From positions 5,448,526-5,512,525 of the forward strand of contig NZ_CP075715.1 in assembly GCF_024584805.1 (NCBI RefSeq): DNA of 64,000 bases. The letters are read 5' to 3'. The DNA is from Streptomyces sp. FIT100. Lineage in GTDB: Bacteria; Actinomycetota; Actinomycetes; Streptomycetales; Streptomycetaceae. The notes beneath the pieces were generated by a model. That model saw only the letters and a program-made list of their open reading frames with translations, was not told the DNA's origin and made no database searches. Positions 1-8,628 of this stretch are shown here, one piece after another. The translations under genes were made by a program, and so were the position numbers. How positions within the stretch are numbered: the stretch's first letter is position 1; each line of letters opens with the position of its first letter.

Positions 1-877
1 GGGCGGACAGGGCGGCGAGCAGCGGGTCCGGGAGCCAGCCGTCCTTGGCCAGGGCCGCCGCGCCCTCCAACGCCAGAGTGGCCGCCGCCGTGCCAGCGGT
101 CGGGCGGTCGGCGGGGGACTTGGCCAGGCAGGAGGCCAGCAGCTCGCGCAAGCCCTCGGGGACGCCGTCCAGTTCGGGTTCCGCGTCGGCGATGGCCGGG
201 CCGTCGGGGAACGGGTCCGTGCCCGTCGACGCGTACGCCAGCAGCAGGCCGAGGACGAAGACGTCGGACGCCGTGCCGGGCTTGTCGCCGGTGAGCTGCT
301 CCGGAGTGAGGTAGCCGAGGCGCACCGACAGACCGCCGCCCGGGACCGCCTCGGCGCGGGCCGCCGCGCCCAGGGCGCCGAAGGCCGCGAGCCGGGGACC
401 GTCTGCGGCCAGCAGGACGGTCTCCGGGGCGAGGCCGTGCAGCACGGTGCCGGTGGCGTGGACCCGGGAGAGGGTCTCGGCGAGGCCCGCGCCGAGTATC
501 CGTACCGCGCGCTCCTTGAGCGGGCCCGCGAGCGCGATCGCCTCGCCGAGCGTGACGGCGGGGACGTATGCGTGCGCGGTCCACGGCCCGGGGTCGTCCG
601 TGCCCGTGCGGACGGGGGCGAGGACCCAGCCCCCGGCGAGCCGCTCCGCCGTGCGGGCCTCCGCCTCGAAGCGGCGCCGGAACGCGGGGAGCGCGGCGAG
701 CTCCGCACGGGCGAGGGAGACGACGACGGCGGCAGTGCCGTCCGCGTCCTCGCCCCGGGCGACGTAATGGACCGTGCTCGCCGTCTCCCGGGAGCGTGCC
801 AGCGCCGTGTACGGGCCGATGCGGCGCGGGTCCCCGTCCCGCAGCGGCTCGGGCAGCGGCAGCGGCAGTGGCTCCAT
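1..877 (-). CDS. Protein-kinase-fold protein lacking catalytic residues (pseudokinase), C-terminus beyond the window
   Basis: The reading frame starts at ATG 877 and stays open to the left edge (292 codons visible). It resembles the Hanks-type kinase domain encoded at 30984-33098, sharing AYVP, VLLAADGPRL, LTPEQL and DVFVLGLLLA blocks. Every catalytic position I can align is changed. The HRDxKPxN loop reads HGLAPET, DFG reads AFG, the beta-3 lysine region reads AAVVVSLAR with no lysine, and the glycine loop is absent. From this I infer a nucleotide-independent or regulatory pseudokinase, probably with a sensor or membrane part beyond the edge. The gene is transcribed leftwards; position 878-910 separates it from the next gene. 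Confidence 0.75.
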   Translation of the reverse strand, partial: MEPLPLPLPEPLRDGDPRRIGPYTALARSRETASTVHYVARGEDADGTAAVVVSLARAELAALPAFRRRFEAEARTAERLAGGWVLAPVRTGTDDPGPWTAHAYVPAVTLGEAIALAGPLKERAVRILGAGLAETLSRVHATGTVLHGLAPETVLLAADGPRLAAFGALGAAARAEAVPGGGLSVRLGYLTPEQLTGDKPGTASDVFVLGLLLAYASTGTDPFPDGPAIADAEPELDGVPEGLRELLASCLAKSPADRPTAGTAAATLALEGAAALAKDGWLPDPLLAALSA

Positions 878-910
878 CGGCGAGTCCCCCCTCGTACGGT
901 CGCCTTGATC

Positions 911-1186
911 CTATTCGGCCCGCTTCGGCTTCGACCAGGGCCAGTTGAGCCTCCGGCGCTCGCGCCCCTGGGGCGCGTACTCGTACTTCCAGCCGCGCGG
1001 CAGCCCGAGCCGTTTGGTGTGGCCCGAGGGGACGCGGCGGTACGCGTGCACGGTGGGCGGGCCGCCGGCGTCGTCCGGCACCGGAACCTCGTACCAGAGC
1101 GGAGGGTTGCCGGTGGGGCCGACGAGAACGGGCAGGACCCGCCCGTCCAGGGGGCCGCCGACGAAGGGGGTGTTCTCGCTTCTCAC
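911..1186 (-). CDS. Conserved hypothetical protein, 91 aa
   Basis: GTG start at 1186. The frame stays open further upstream, but that part only mirrors the TetR gene on the same strand in another frame, so I reject it. The product begins [20 protein letters not shown] and ends in a basic, tryptophan-containing tail ([11 protein letters not shown]). It has no signal peptide or membrane segment. I recognise it only as a small conserved streptomycete protein of unknown role. It could be cotranscribed with the TetR gene 92 bp upstream. Confidence 0.65.
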   Translation of the reverse strand: MRSENTPFVGGPLDGRVLPVLVGPTGNPPLWYEVPVPDDAGGPPTVHAYRRVPSGHTKRLGLPRGWKYEYAPQGRERRRLNWPWSKPKRAE

Positions 1187-1278
1187 GCGCCCAGTCTCGC
1201 GCAGGCGGGCGATGCCGTCCCTTCGGCCCGGGGTGCGGGGGTGCGGGGGTCCGGGGAGCAGCGGCGCGGCCGTTCCCG

Positions 1279-2034
1279 TCACCGCTCCCGGGAATCGGAG
1301 GGGTGCAGGAGGTGGCCGCCTTCGCCCACGACGGGGAGCGCGCGCCGCAGCAGCGCCGCGACCGGGCCCGTCGCGGTCTCCAGCGCGAGCAGCTTCCTCA
1401 CGACCCCCGCGGTCTCCTCGTCGGATGCCGCCGTCGCGACCAGCAGCCCGATGAGGTGGTCGACGAGCCACTCCCGCAGCTCCGGGGCCGGGGGCAGCTT
1501 CTCCTCGTCCAGCCAGATCAGCGAGGCCGCCTCGACGGCGGCGATCCATGTGCGCACCATCATCCGCAGCCGTGCGCCCGCCTCCGTGACCCCGAGGTGG
1601 ACCAGGATCTGCTCGGCGGCGGCGCGCCGCACCTCGTCGACGATCGCGGTGGTGCGGGACGTCTCGGCGACGCTCCCGCCGCGCAGCAGTGCGCTGAACC
1701 CGGCGTCGTGCTCGTCGACGAAGACGAGGTAGCGGTCCAGCACCCGGCCGAGGCGTTCGGTGGGCGGCCCGGTGGTCGGCTCCGCGAAGCACAGCACGAT
1801 CGCGTCGGCGGAGCTGCGCAGGGCCGCCTCGTACAACTGCTGCTTCCCGCCCGGGAAGTAGCGGTAGACCAGCGGCCGGGAGACCCCGGCGGCCTCGGCG
1901 ACGTCGTCGAGCGACACGTCCTCGGGCGCGCGGTGGGCGAACAGCGTGAGGGCGGCGCGGAGCAGCTGGCTGCGCCGCTCCTCGACGCTGAGGCGCCGGT
2001 ACGCGCGGTTCGCCGCGGGAGCAGTCGGGGTCAT
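1279..2034 (-). CDS. TetR/AcrR-family transcriptional regulator
   Basis: A 251-aa protein starting at ATG 2034. Residues about 15-65 form the TetR helix-turn-helix: [14 protein letters not shown], then [20 protein letters not shown] and a [11 protein letters not shown] linker. The rest is the helical ligand-binding/dimer domain. The gene lies downstream of and co-oriented with the AurF-like oxygenase (131-bp gap), and the divergent ferritin-like gene lies beyond that. A local repressor acting on the oxygenase promoter region is a reasonable inference. The ligand is not predictable from sequence. The frame is open upstream to 2418, but only within the oxygenase gene, so the ATG after the intergenic gap is preferred. 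Confidence 0.9.
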   Translation of the reverse strand: MTPTAPAANRAYRRLSVEERRSQLLRAALTLFAHRAPEDVSLDDVAEAAGVSRPLVYRYFPGGKQQLYEAALRSSADAIVLCFAEPTTGPPTERLGRVLDRYLVFVDEHDAGFSALLRGGSVAETSRTTAIVDEVRRAAAEQILVHLGVTEAGARLRMMVRTWIAAVEAASLIWLDEEKLPPAPELREWLVDHLIGLLVATAASDEETAGVVRKLLALETATGPVAALLRRALPVVGEGGHLLHPSDSRER

Positions 2035-2165
2035 ACGGGCAGCGTAACCGTCGCGGTCGCGCCGCGGCCTCGGGAAGCGGCGGAGGCGGCCGGCACCGAG
2101 GGGCCCGCAGCGGGGCCCGCAGCGGCGGGGCCCACGGCGGCCGCGGACTCGGGCGCCCCCGGCCG

Positions 2166-3101
2166 TCAGGCCAGCAGGCCCGAGCTCTTCCACAGCCTGC
2201 GCCCCGCGCCCCGCAGCACGCCGATGTCGTCCAGGAAGTCGGTGAGCCGCTTGGCGCCCGTCTGCATCACCTCGCGGCGGTGGCCGCTCGCCTTCACCTG
2301 GGCGACCGCCTCCCGCCGGTCGAGGCCGACGCTCTCGTACACCTTCGGGCTGACGAAGCAGACGGAGAAGACCCGCGCCGCCTCGCCGCAGCTGAGCCGC
2401 GTGAACTCCTGCTCCCACCGCGGTGCGGTGACCATCTGGCGGCGCAGCTCCTCGCGGGCGTACCGCACATGCCGGGCCTCCTCCACCACATGGATCCGCG
2501 TCACGCCCCGCACCAGGGTCTGGACCCGCTCGTCCGGGAAGGTCAGGCGCTGCATCCAGTCGAGGATCTCCTCACCGAGCAGCGTCGCCGCGAACGAGCC
2601 CGGAGTCGTCGAGACCGTCTTCAGGACGCGTGCCAGGTTGTGGTAGAAGCGCGGCACCGGGTAGGCCGGGGCGCCGCCCTTCTGGATCAGCTTCGCGAAC
2701 ATCATCGAGTGCCGGCACTCGTCGGCGATCTCGGTCAGCGCGTACCGGACATGACTGCTCGTCACGGACTTGTCGTAGATGTGCCGCACCAGCAGCTGCA
2801 TCAGGATGATCTCGAACCAGATGCCGAGCGAGGCCAGCGACGCCGCCTCGTGGCGCGCCAGGTCCATCCGCTGCTCCTCGGACATCCGCTTCCACAGCGG
2901 AGTGTCGTACAGGGTGACCAGCTCGGGCGGCCAGAACCACTTGCCCTCCTCGAACGGGGCGTCCCAGTCGAGCTCCTCGTCGGGGTCGAAGGAGTGCTTC
3001 GCCGAGGATTCGAGCAGGCGCTGGGCGACCTGTTCGCGGTCCCGGAGCGGGCCGAGGGCATCGCGGAGGAGAGTGAGATCGCGTTCGGTCCCAGTCGTCA
3101 T
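2166..3101 (-). CDS. AurF-family diiron oxygenase
   Basis: A 311-aa soluble protein of the usual AurF size. It shows the paired metal-ligand motifs of the family on a four-helix bundle: [12 protein letters not shown] near residue 150, EEILDW near 190 and [14 protein letters not shown] near 215, plus a glutamate in the helix WFEIILMQL. Characterised AurF relatives oxidise arylamines or other amines using a mu-oxo diiron centre. The substrate here is unknown. The gene is divergent from another diiron protein (3230-4333) and upstream of a TetR gene, which suggests a small regulated oxidative module. No biosynthetic genes for an aryl-amine product are adjacent. Confidence 0.85.
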   Translation of the reverse strand: MTTGTERDLTLLRDALGPLRDREQVAQRLLESSAKHSFDPDEELDWDAPFEEGKWFWPPELVTLYDTPLWKRMSEEQRMDLARHEAASLASLGIWFEIILMQLLVRHIYDKSVTSSHVRYALTEIADECRHSMMFAKLIQKGGAPAYPVPRFYHNLARVLKTVSTTPGSFAATLLGEEILDWMQRLTFPDERVQTLVRGVTRIHVVEEARHVRYAREELRRQMVTAPRWEQEFTRLSCGEAARVFSVCFVSPKVYESVGLDRREAVAQVKASGHRREVMQTGAKRLTDFLDDIGVLRGAGRRLWKSSGLLA

Positions 3102-3103
3102 GT

Positions 3104-3128
3104 ACTTATGAGACTGCCCGTCAGTAAG
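3104..3128. promoter_or_regulatory. Imperfect palindrome between divergent diiron genes, possible TetR operator
   Basis: CTTATGA at 3105-3111 is mirrored, with one inserted base, by TCAGTAAG at 3121-3128. The site sits within 30 bp of the oxygenase start codon, in the short region shared by both divergent genes. Assigning it to the nearby TetR protein is inference only. Confidence 0.25.
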
Positions 3129-3229
3129 GCCGTCAATCCCTTGCGCGGTACTTGTTGACTACTCGTCTACCAACGTGTGAGCCTGCCAACAGACCGTCAG
3201 TTCGTCCGTACGAGGCGAGGGAGCCGCTC

Positions 3230-4333
3230 GTGTCGACGTTTGACCGCTACACCAGCCCGCCCAAGGAACGTGTCTGGTCCGTCCCGGCCTCCGGCGCGGC
3301 CCGCTTCAACTGGGAGTACGACCACGGGCGCGACCGCCTTCTCGCCCTCTACCAGAAGGGCAAGGACAAGCAGTGGGACGGCGCCAAGCGGATCGACTGG
3401 GAGCTTGAGGTCGACCCGTACGACCCGCTCGGCACCCCGGACGAGGCGATCGTGCTGCACGGCACCCGCCACTGGCCGAAGCTCACCGAGAAGGACAAGG
3501 GCGAGCTGCGGCGGACCTACACCGCCTGGCAGTTCAGCCAGTTCCTGCACGGCGAGCAGGGGGCGATGGTGTGCGCGGCGCGGATCGTCGAGTCCGTGCC
3601 CGACCTCGACGCGAAGTTCTACTCCGCGACCCAGACCATGGACGAGGCCCGGCACGCGGAGATCTACGGACGCTTCCTGCACGAGAAGATCGGCCTGCTC
3701 TACCCGATCGACGACAACCTCCAGGGCCTCCTCGGCGACACCCTGCGCGACTCCCGCTGGGACATGCCCTACCTCGGCATGCAGGTGCTCATCGAGGGCC
3801 TCGCGCTCGCCGCCTTCGGAATGATCCGGGACACCACCGAGAAGCCGCTGCCCAAACAGATCCTGGCGTACGTCATGCAGGACGAGGCCCGGCACGTCGC
3901 CTTCGGGCGGATGGCGCTGCGCGACTACTACCAGCAGCTGACGGACGCGGAGCTGCGCGAGCGCGAGGAGTTCGTCATCGAGGGCTGCTACCTGATGCGC
4001 GACCGGATCCGCGGGATCGAGGTGCTGGAGGACTTCGGCATCCCCCGCAAGGAGGCGGAGGAGTACACCGAGCAGTCCGAGTTCCTGCACCTCTTCAGGA
4101 AGCTGCTCTTCAGCCGGATCGTGCCGTGCGTCAAGGACATCGGCCTGTGGGGCGAGCGGCTCCAGAGGGCCTACGTCGACATGGGCGTCTTCGACCTCGG
4201 CGACTCCAACCTCGACCTGCTGATGACCCAGGACGAGGAAGTCGCGGACCATCTGGACCGCGAACGCTTCGCGGCGGAGGAGGCCGAGCGGGTGGCCGAG
4301 GTCCGGCGGACGATCGCGGAGGGCGAGGGCTGA
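3230..4333 (+). CDS. Ferritin-like diiron-carboxylate protein
   Basis: A 367-aa protein starting at GTG 3230, chosen for the GGCGAGGGAG ribosome site just upstream; the frame itself is open to 3152. Two DEARH motifs (TMDEARHAEI near residue 140 and MQDEARHVAFG near 220) and two single glutamates (FLHGEQGAM and VLIEGLALA) give the E/ExxH/E/ExxH pattern of R2-like and ferritin-like diiron enzymes. No ribonucleotide-reductase tyrosine context or signal peptide is evident. It is probably an oxidase or oxygenase of unknown substrate. It is transcribed divergently from the AurF-like gene and ends one base before the convergent PBP gene. Confidence 0.8.
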   Translation: MSTFDRYTSPPKERVWSVPASGAARFNWEYDHGRDRLLALYQKGKDKQWDGAKRIDWELEVDPYDPLGTPDEAIVLHGTRHWPKLTEKDKGELRRTYTAWQFSQFLHGEQGAMVCAARIVESVPDLDAKFYSATQTMDEARHAEIYGRFLHEKIGLLYPIDDNLQGLLGDTLRDSRWDMPYLGMQVLIEGLALAAFGMIRDTTEKPLPKQILAYVMQDEARHVAFGRMALRDYYQQLTDAELREREEFVIEGCYLMRDRIRGIEVLEDFGIPRKEAEEYTEQSEFLHLFRKLLFSRIVPCVKDIGLWGERLQRAYVDMGVFDLGDSNLDLLMTQDEEVADHLDRERFAAEEAERVAEVRRTIAEGEG

Positions 4334-4334
4334 C

Positions 4335-5798
4335 TCACCGCGCACCCCGCAGCGCCGTCTGCATCATCGCGCGGGCGATGGGTGCCGCGTCGCCGCCGCC
4401 GCTGATCTCGGCGCGGTCGGCCTCCGCGTCCTCGACGACCACCGCGACCGCCACCGCGGGGCGGCCGGCCTTGGGGTGCTGGGCCCAGGCGATGAACCAG
4501 GCGTAGGGCGTGCCCGTGTTGCCGAGGCCGTGCTGGGCCGTGCCCGTCTTGCCGCCGACCACCGCGCCCTTGATCGCCGCGCTCGACCCGGTGCCCTTCT
4601 CGACCGCCTCGACCATCAGCCGCCGCAGCTCCAGCGCCGTCGCCGGGTTCATCGCGCGCTGGTAGGTGCGGCGGGGCGTCGTGCGCACCGTGTCGCCGTC
4701 CCGGGTCGTGGTCCGGTCGACCAGGTACGGGTAGGCCAGCTCCCCGCCGTTGGCGACGGCCGCCGCGACCATCGCCATCTGGAGCGGCGTCGCCGTGGTG
4801 TCGAACTGGCCGATCGACGACAGTGCCAGCTGGTCCACGCTCATGCGCCGGTCGAAGTTGGAGACGGCCACCCGGGAGGGGATCCTCAGCCCGCGGTCGT
4901 TGAAGCCGAACCTGCCCACCGCGTCGAGCATCCGCTCCAGCCCCACCTTCACGCCGAGGTTGGCCATCACCGTGTTGCAGGACCACTGGATCGCGTAGGC
5001 CAGCGACGCCTTCCTGCAGCCCTTCACCGGGTTGGGCAGCTTCGTCCGCGTGGTGGGCAGGACGTACGGGTCGGGCGTGTCGGTGCGGGCGTCGGGGTCG
5101 GTGACGACCCGCGCGTCCAGCGCCGCCGCCGCCGTCACGATCTTGAAGGTGGAGCCGGGCGGATACGTCTGCCGGATCGCCCGGTTGAGCATCGGCTGGT
5201 GCACGGCCCCGTTGAGCCGCTGCCACTCCGAGGTCACCGCCGCGCTGTTCCCGGAGAGCGCCCCCGGGTCGTACGACGGGCTGCTGACCAGCGCCAGGAT
5301 CCGGCCGCTCGACGGGTCGAGCGCGACGACGGCGCCCCGCCGCCCGGCGAGACCGTCGTACGCGATCCGCTGGAGCGTGGGCTCGACGGTGGTGACAACG
5401 GTGCCGCCGGGCCTGCGCGAGCGGGTGAAGTCGTTCCAGAGGGGGAGCGGGGCGAGCAGCGGGTCCGTGCCGGTCAGCACCCCGTCCTCGGCGTACTCCA
5501 GCAGCGTGTCGCCGTAGAGCTGGGAGGAGTAGCCGGTGACGGGCGCGTAGAGCGGGCCGTTGCGGTACGTACGCTCGTAGCGGAGCTGCTGCCGGGTGTC
5601 CTTGGAGCCGGTGACCGTCCGGCCGCCGACGACGATGTCGCCGCGCGGGGCCGCGTAACGGGCGATGAGGGGGCGCCGGTTGGCCTGGTTCGCGTTGAGC
5701 TCGCCGGCGTCGATGACCTGCACGCGCACGGCGTTGACCAGCAGCGCGGCCAGCAGGAGCAGACAGATGGCGGCGGCGCGCCGCATGTAGCGGGTCAT
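4335..5798 (-). CDS. Class B penicillin-binding protein (PBP2/PbpA type)
   Basis: A 487-aa membrane-anchored transpeptidase. It has one N-terminal membrane segment (AAAICLLLLAALLVNAVRV), a short non-catalytic domain, and then the penicillin-binding domain with the three active-site motifs: STFK (PGSTFKIVTAAAA), SCN (IQWSCNTVM) and KTG (GGKTGTAQHG). It cross-links peptidoglycan outside the membrane. The ATG overlaps the stop codon of the SEDS gene upstream (ATGA, 5795-5798), so the two are translationally coupled, as expected of a SEDS/bPBP complex. No PASTA domains are present. Confidence 0.93.
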   Translation of the reverse strand: MTRYMRRAAAICLLLLAALLVNAVRVQVIDAGELNANQANRRPLIARYAAPRGDIVVGGRTVTGSKDTRQQLRYERTYRNGPLYAPVTGYSSQLYGDTLLEYAEDGVLTGTDPLLAPLPLWNDFTRSRRPGGTVVTTVEPTLQRIAYDGLAGRRGAVVALDPSSGRILALVSSPSYDPGALSGNSAAVTSEWQRLNGAVHQPMLNRAIRQTYPPGSTFKIVTAAAALDARVVTDPDARTDTPDPYVLPTTRTKLPNPVKGCRKASLAYAIQWSCNTVMANLGVKVGLERMLDAVGRFGFNDRGLRIPSRVAVSNFDRRMSVDQLALSSIGQFDTTATPLQMAMVAAAVANGGELAYPYLVDRTTTRDGDTVRTTPRRTYQRAMNPATALELRRLMVEAVEKGTGSSAAIKGAVVGGKTGTAQHGLGNTGTPYAWFIAWAQHPKAGRPAVAVAVVVEDAEADRAEISGGGDAAPIARAMMQTALRGAR

Positions 5799-7195
5799 CG
5801 TCCGTCCCCGTCCGCCGGTGCCGCGGCCAGGGCGGGCGGTGCCGGCAGCTCCGCCGGCGGCGGCTCGGGGTCCGGTGTCCGGGCCGAGTCGCTGAGGCGG
5901 ATGAGCAGCGCCACGATGATCCAGTTGGTGACGACCGACGAACCGCCCTGTGCGAGGAACGGCATCGCCATGCCGGTGAGCGGGATCAGCCCGGTCACCC
6001 CGCCCGCGATGACGAAGACCTGGACGGCGACGATGGCGGCGAGACCGACGGCCAGGAGCCGGCCGAAGGTGTCGCGGAGGGCGAGGCCCGCCTGGTAGCC
6101 GCGGGCCACCAGCAGCCCGTAGAGCAGGAAGAGCGCGGTCAGTCCGGCGAGTCCCAGCTCCTCGCCCGCGGTGGCCAGGATGAAGTCGGACTTGGCGGCG
6201 AAGCCGATCAGGATGGAGTGCCCGGCTCCGAGGCCGGTGCCCTGGATCCCGCCGGCGGCGAAGGAGAACAGCGCCTGGGCGAGCTGTCCGGGCCCCTGGC
6301 CCGCCTCGATGGAGGCGAACGGCTCGCGCCAGACCTCGACCCGGCCGTGCACATGCGGTTCGAGGGTGCCGACGGCGAGCGCGCCGACGGCGGCGAGCAG
6401 CAGTCCGACGGCGATCCAGCCCGTCCGCCCCGTCGCCACGTACAGCATGATCACGAAGAGGCCGAAGAAGAGCAGCGAGGTGCCGAGGTCCCGTTCGAGG
6501 ACCAGGACCGCGACGCTGAGCAGCCAGATCGCGACGATGGGGCCGAGGACCCGCCCCGTGGGGAACTGGAACTTCCAGATCCGTCGGCCGGTATAGGCGA
6601 GCGCGCCCTGGTTGGCGGCGAGATACGCGGCGAAGAACACCGCGAGCAGGATCTTGGCGAACTCGCCGGGCTGGAAGGAGAACCCGCCGATCCGGATCCA
6701 GATGCGGGCTCCGTTCACGGCGGGGAAGAAGATCGGCACGATCATCAGGACGAGAGCGGCGGCGACCGAGACATAGGCGTACCGCTGGAGCAGCCGGTGG
6801 TCACGGAGCAGGACCACGGCCGCGATGAAGAGCGCGACACCGAGGGTGGACCACACGAGCTGGGCGGGGGCGGCCCGGTCGCCGGGCGTCTCCAGGTCGA
6901 GCCGGTAGATCAGCACCAGGCCGAGGCCGTTGAGCAGGACCGCGATCGGGAGCAGCAGGGGATCGGCGTACGGGGCGCGCAGCCGTACGGCGAGATGCGC
7001 GAGCAGGGCGAGCAGGCCCAGGCCCGCGCCGTAGGCGACCGCGTCGGGCGGAAGGGCGCCGTCGTGGTTGAGGCCGACGGCGGCGTAGCCGTAGACGGAG
7101 ATGAGGACGGCGCAGACGAGGAGCGAGAGCTCGACCCCCCGCCGTGCCTGCGGGCGAAGTGCGGGCGGGGGAGCGTCCGCTGCCGTTGCGGTCAT
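5795..7195 (-). CDS. FtsW/RodA/SpoVE-family SEDS glycosyltransferase
   Basis: A 466-aa polytopic membrane protein with about ten membrane helices. It carries the SEDS signature region (GGFSFQPGEFAKILLAVFFA), the conserved aspartate loop (VLERDLGTSLLFFG) and the C-terminal signature TGMAMPFLAQGGSSVVTNW. SEDS proteins polymerise glycan strands from lipid II and pair with a class B PBP, here the overlapping downstream gene. ATG 7195 is preferred over the TTG nine bases upstream. The N-terminal 20 residues are proline/alanine-rich and cytosolic. Confidence 0.93.
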   Translation of the reverse strand: MTATAADAPPPALRPQARRGVELSLLVCAVLISVYGYAAVGLNHDGALPPDAVAYGAGLGLLALLAHLAVRLRAPYADPLLLPIAVLLNGLGLVLIYRLDLETPGDRAAPAQLVWSTLGVALFIAAVVLLRDHRLLQRYAYVSVAAALVLMIVPIFFPAVNGARIWIRIGGFSFQPGEFAKILLAVFFAAYLAANQGALAYTGRRIWKFQFPTGRVLGPIVAIWLLSVAVLVLERDLGTSLLFFGLFVIMLYVATGRTGWIAVGLLLAAVGALAVGTLEPHVHGRVEVWREPFASIEAGQGPGQLAQALFSFAAGGIQGTGLGAGHSILIGFAAKSDFILATAGEELGLAGLTALFLLYGLLVARGYQAGLALRDTFGRLLAVGLAAIVAVQVFVIAGGVTGLIPLTGMAMPFLAQGGSSVVTNWIIVALLIRLSDSARTPDPEPPPAELPAPPALAAAPADGDGR

Positions 7196-7221
7196 GCCCC
7201 GCAACGTAGCAAGCAGGGTCG

Positions 7222-8628
7222 TTATGCCCGCTTATCCAGCACATCAGGCGTGCCGTCCGGCATCGGCGGAGCGTCGGCGAGATGGACGTACTCGGGCAGC
7301 CTCAGGCGCGCGACGGCGCCGCCGTCCGGTGCGTCGGCGAACGTCAGCTCGGCGCCGATCACCGCCGCCTGCCCCACCGCGATCGTCAGCCCGAGACCGT
7401 GGCCCTTGCCGCCGGACTCCGTACGGAACCGCTGCGGACCGCGCTCCAGCAGATACGCGGGATATCCGCGGCCGTGGTCGCGCACCGACACCTCCGCCCC
7501 GTCCACGGTCACCACGACCGGAGGGGCCCCGTGGGTGTGGGCGTTGGTGATCAGGTTGTTCAGCACCCGCTCCAGCCGGCGCTTGTCCGTCTCGACACGG
7601 GCCCGCCGTGCGATCCGCAGCTCCGTCTCCGAGCCCGCGGCCCGGACCGGGCGGACCACCCGCTCGGCGAGCGGCGCGAGCTCGTGGATGTCGAGATCGA
7701 CGGTCTCGCCACCCGCGTCGAGCCGGGAGATCTCCAGCAGGTCCTCGGTCAGCGCGCGCAGGGTGCGCACCCGGTCCTGCACGAGCTCGGAGGGGCGGCC
7801 CGGCGGCAGCAGCTCCGCGGCGGCCGAGAGCCCGGTGAGCGGGGTGCGCAGCTCGTGCGCGACGTCGGCGGTGAAGCGCTGCTCGTTGAGCAGCTTCTCC
7901 TGGAGGGCCGAGGCCATGGTGTCCAGGGCCGCGGAGACCGTGGCGACCTCGTCCTCGGGGCGCGAAGGGTCCTTGGTGCGGGGGTCGTTGACGCGGGCGT
8001 CCAGATCGCCCGCCCCGATGCGGCGGGCCACCTGCGCGGTCAGATGCAGCCGGCTCGTCACCCGGGACACCGAGAACGCGCCCACCAGCAGCGTCGCACC
8101 GATCGCCAGCACCGATGAGCCGAGGATCGCCCGGTCCAGATTGGTGATCGTCTGCGCGCTGAGCGCGTAGTCGACGCGGACGGCTATCGCCCGGCCGTCG
8201 GCGGGGCCCGCGGCCCACATCGTCGGATCGCCCTCGTACTCGGTGACGACCGTTCCGCGCTGCCCGCCGAGCGCGAGCGCGCGCAGCTGCTCCGGCAGCC
8301 CCGGCGGGTCGAGCTGGCCCCACGGGCCGAGCGGCTCGCCCGTCTCGTACCGCGTCGTGACGTCATCCAGCCGGGACAGGGCCTTCTCACGGGCCTGGTC
8401 CACGGTCTGGCGGGTCACCGAGACATGGACGAGGGCGCCGAGCAGGGCGGCGAGTGCGCAGCACATCACCGTGATGAAGACCGCGGCCTTCCAGGTCAGC
8501 GTCGCGGTCCAGGCGGGGAGGCGGGGACGGCGCCGGCGGTTCCGTGGGCGCCTGCGGTGCGGGCGGGGGCGCTGAGGGCCGGGCCGGAACGCATCACCCG
8601 GGCCCGGGCCGGTGTGCCGCAGGCTCAT
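7222..8628 (-). CDS. Membrane sensor histidine kinase (HAMP-HisKA-HATPase)
   Basis: A 468-aa two-component sensor. After a basic N-terminus it has a membrane segment (AAVFITVMCCALAALLGALV), an extracellular loop of about 90 residues, a second segment (AILGSSVLAIGATLLVGAFS), a HAMP linker, the H-box FTADVAHELRTPL with the phospho-accepting His, the N-box LNNLITNAHTHG and the G-boxes RDHGRGYP and GKGHGLGLT. It is translationally coupled to the lipoprotein gene upstream (ATGA overlap at 8625-8628). No response regulator lies on either side, so the partner must be elsewhere or was lost. The general layout resembles Cse-type sensor/lipoprotein pairs, but I cannot assign it to one. Confidence 0.92.
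   Translation of the reverse strand: MSLRHTGPGPGDAFRPGPQRPRPHRRRPRNRRRRPRLPAWTATLTWKAAVFITVMCCALAALLGALVHVSVTRQTVDQAREKALSRLDDVTTRYETGEPLGPWGQLDPPGLPEQLRALALGGQRGTVVTEYEGDPTMWAAGPADGRAIAVRVDYALSAQTITNLDRAILGSSVLAIGATLLVGAFSVSRVTSRLHLTAQVARRIGAGDLDARVNDPRTKDPSRPEDEVATVSAALDTMASALQEKLLNEQRFTADVAHELRTPLTGLSAAAELLPPGRPSELVQDRVRTLRALTEDLLEISRLDAGGETVDLDIHELAPLAERVVRPVRAAGSETELRIARRARVETDKRRLERVLNNLITNAHTHGAPPVVVTVDGAEVSVRDHGRGYPAYLLERGPQRFRTESGGKGHGLGLTIAVGQAAVIGAELTFADAPDGGAVARLRLPEYVHLADAPPMPDGTPDVLDKRA

Noticed and set aside
7244-8323. A 359-codon minus-strand frame inside the histidine kinase
   Set aside because: It lies wholly within the kinase gene in another frame and has an Ala/Arg/Gly-biased composition.
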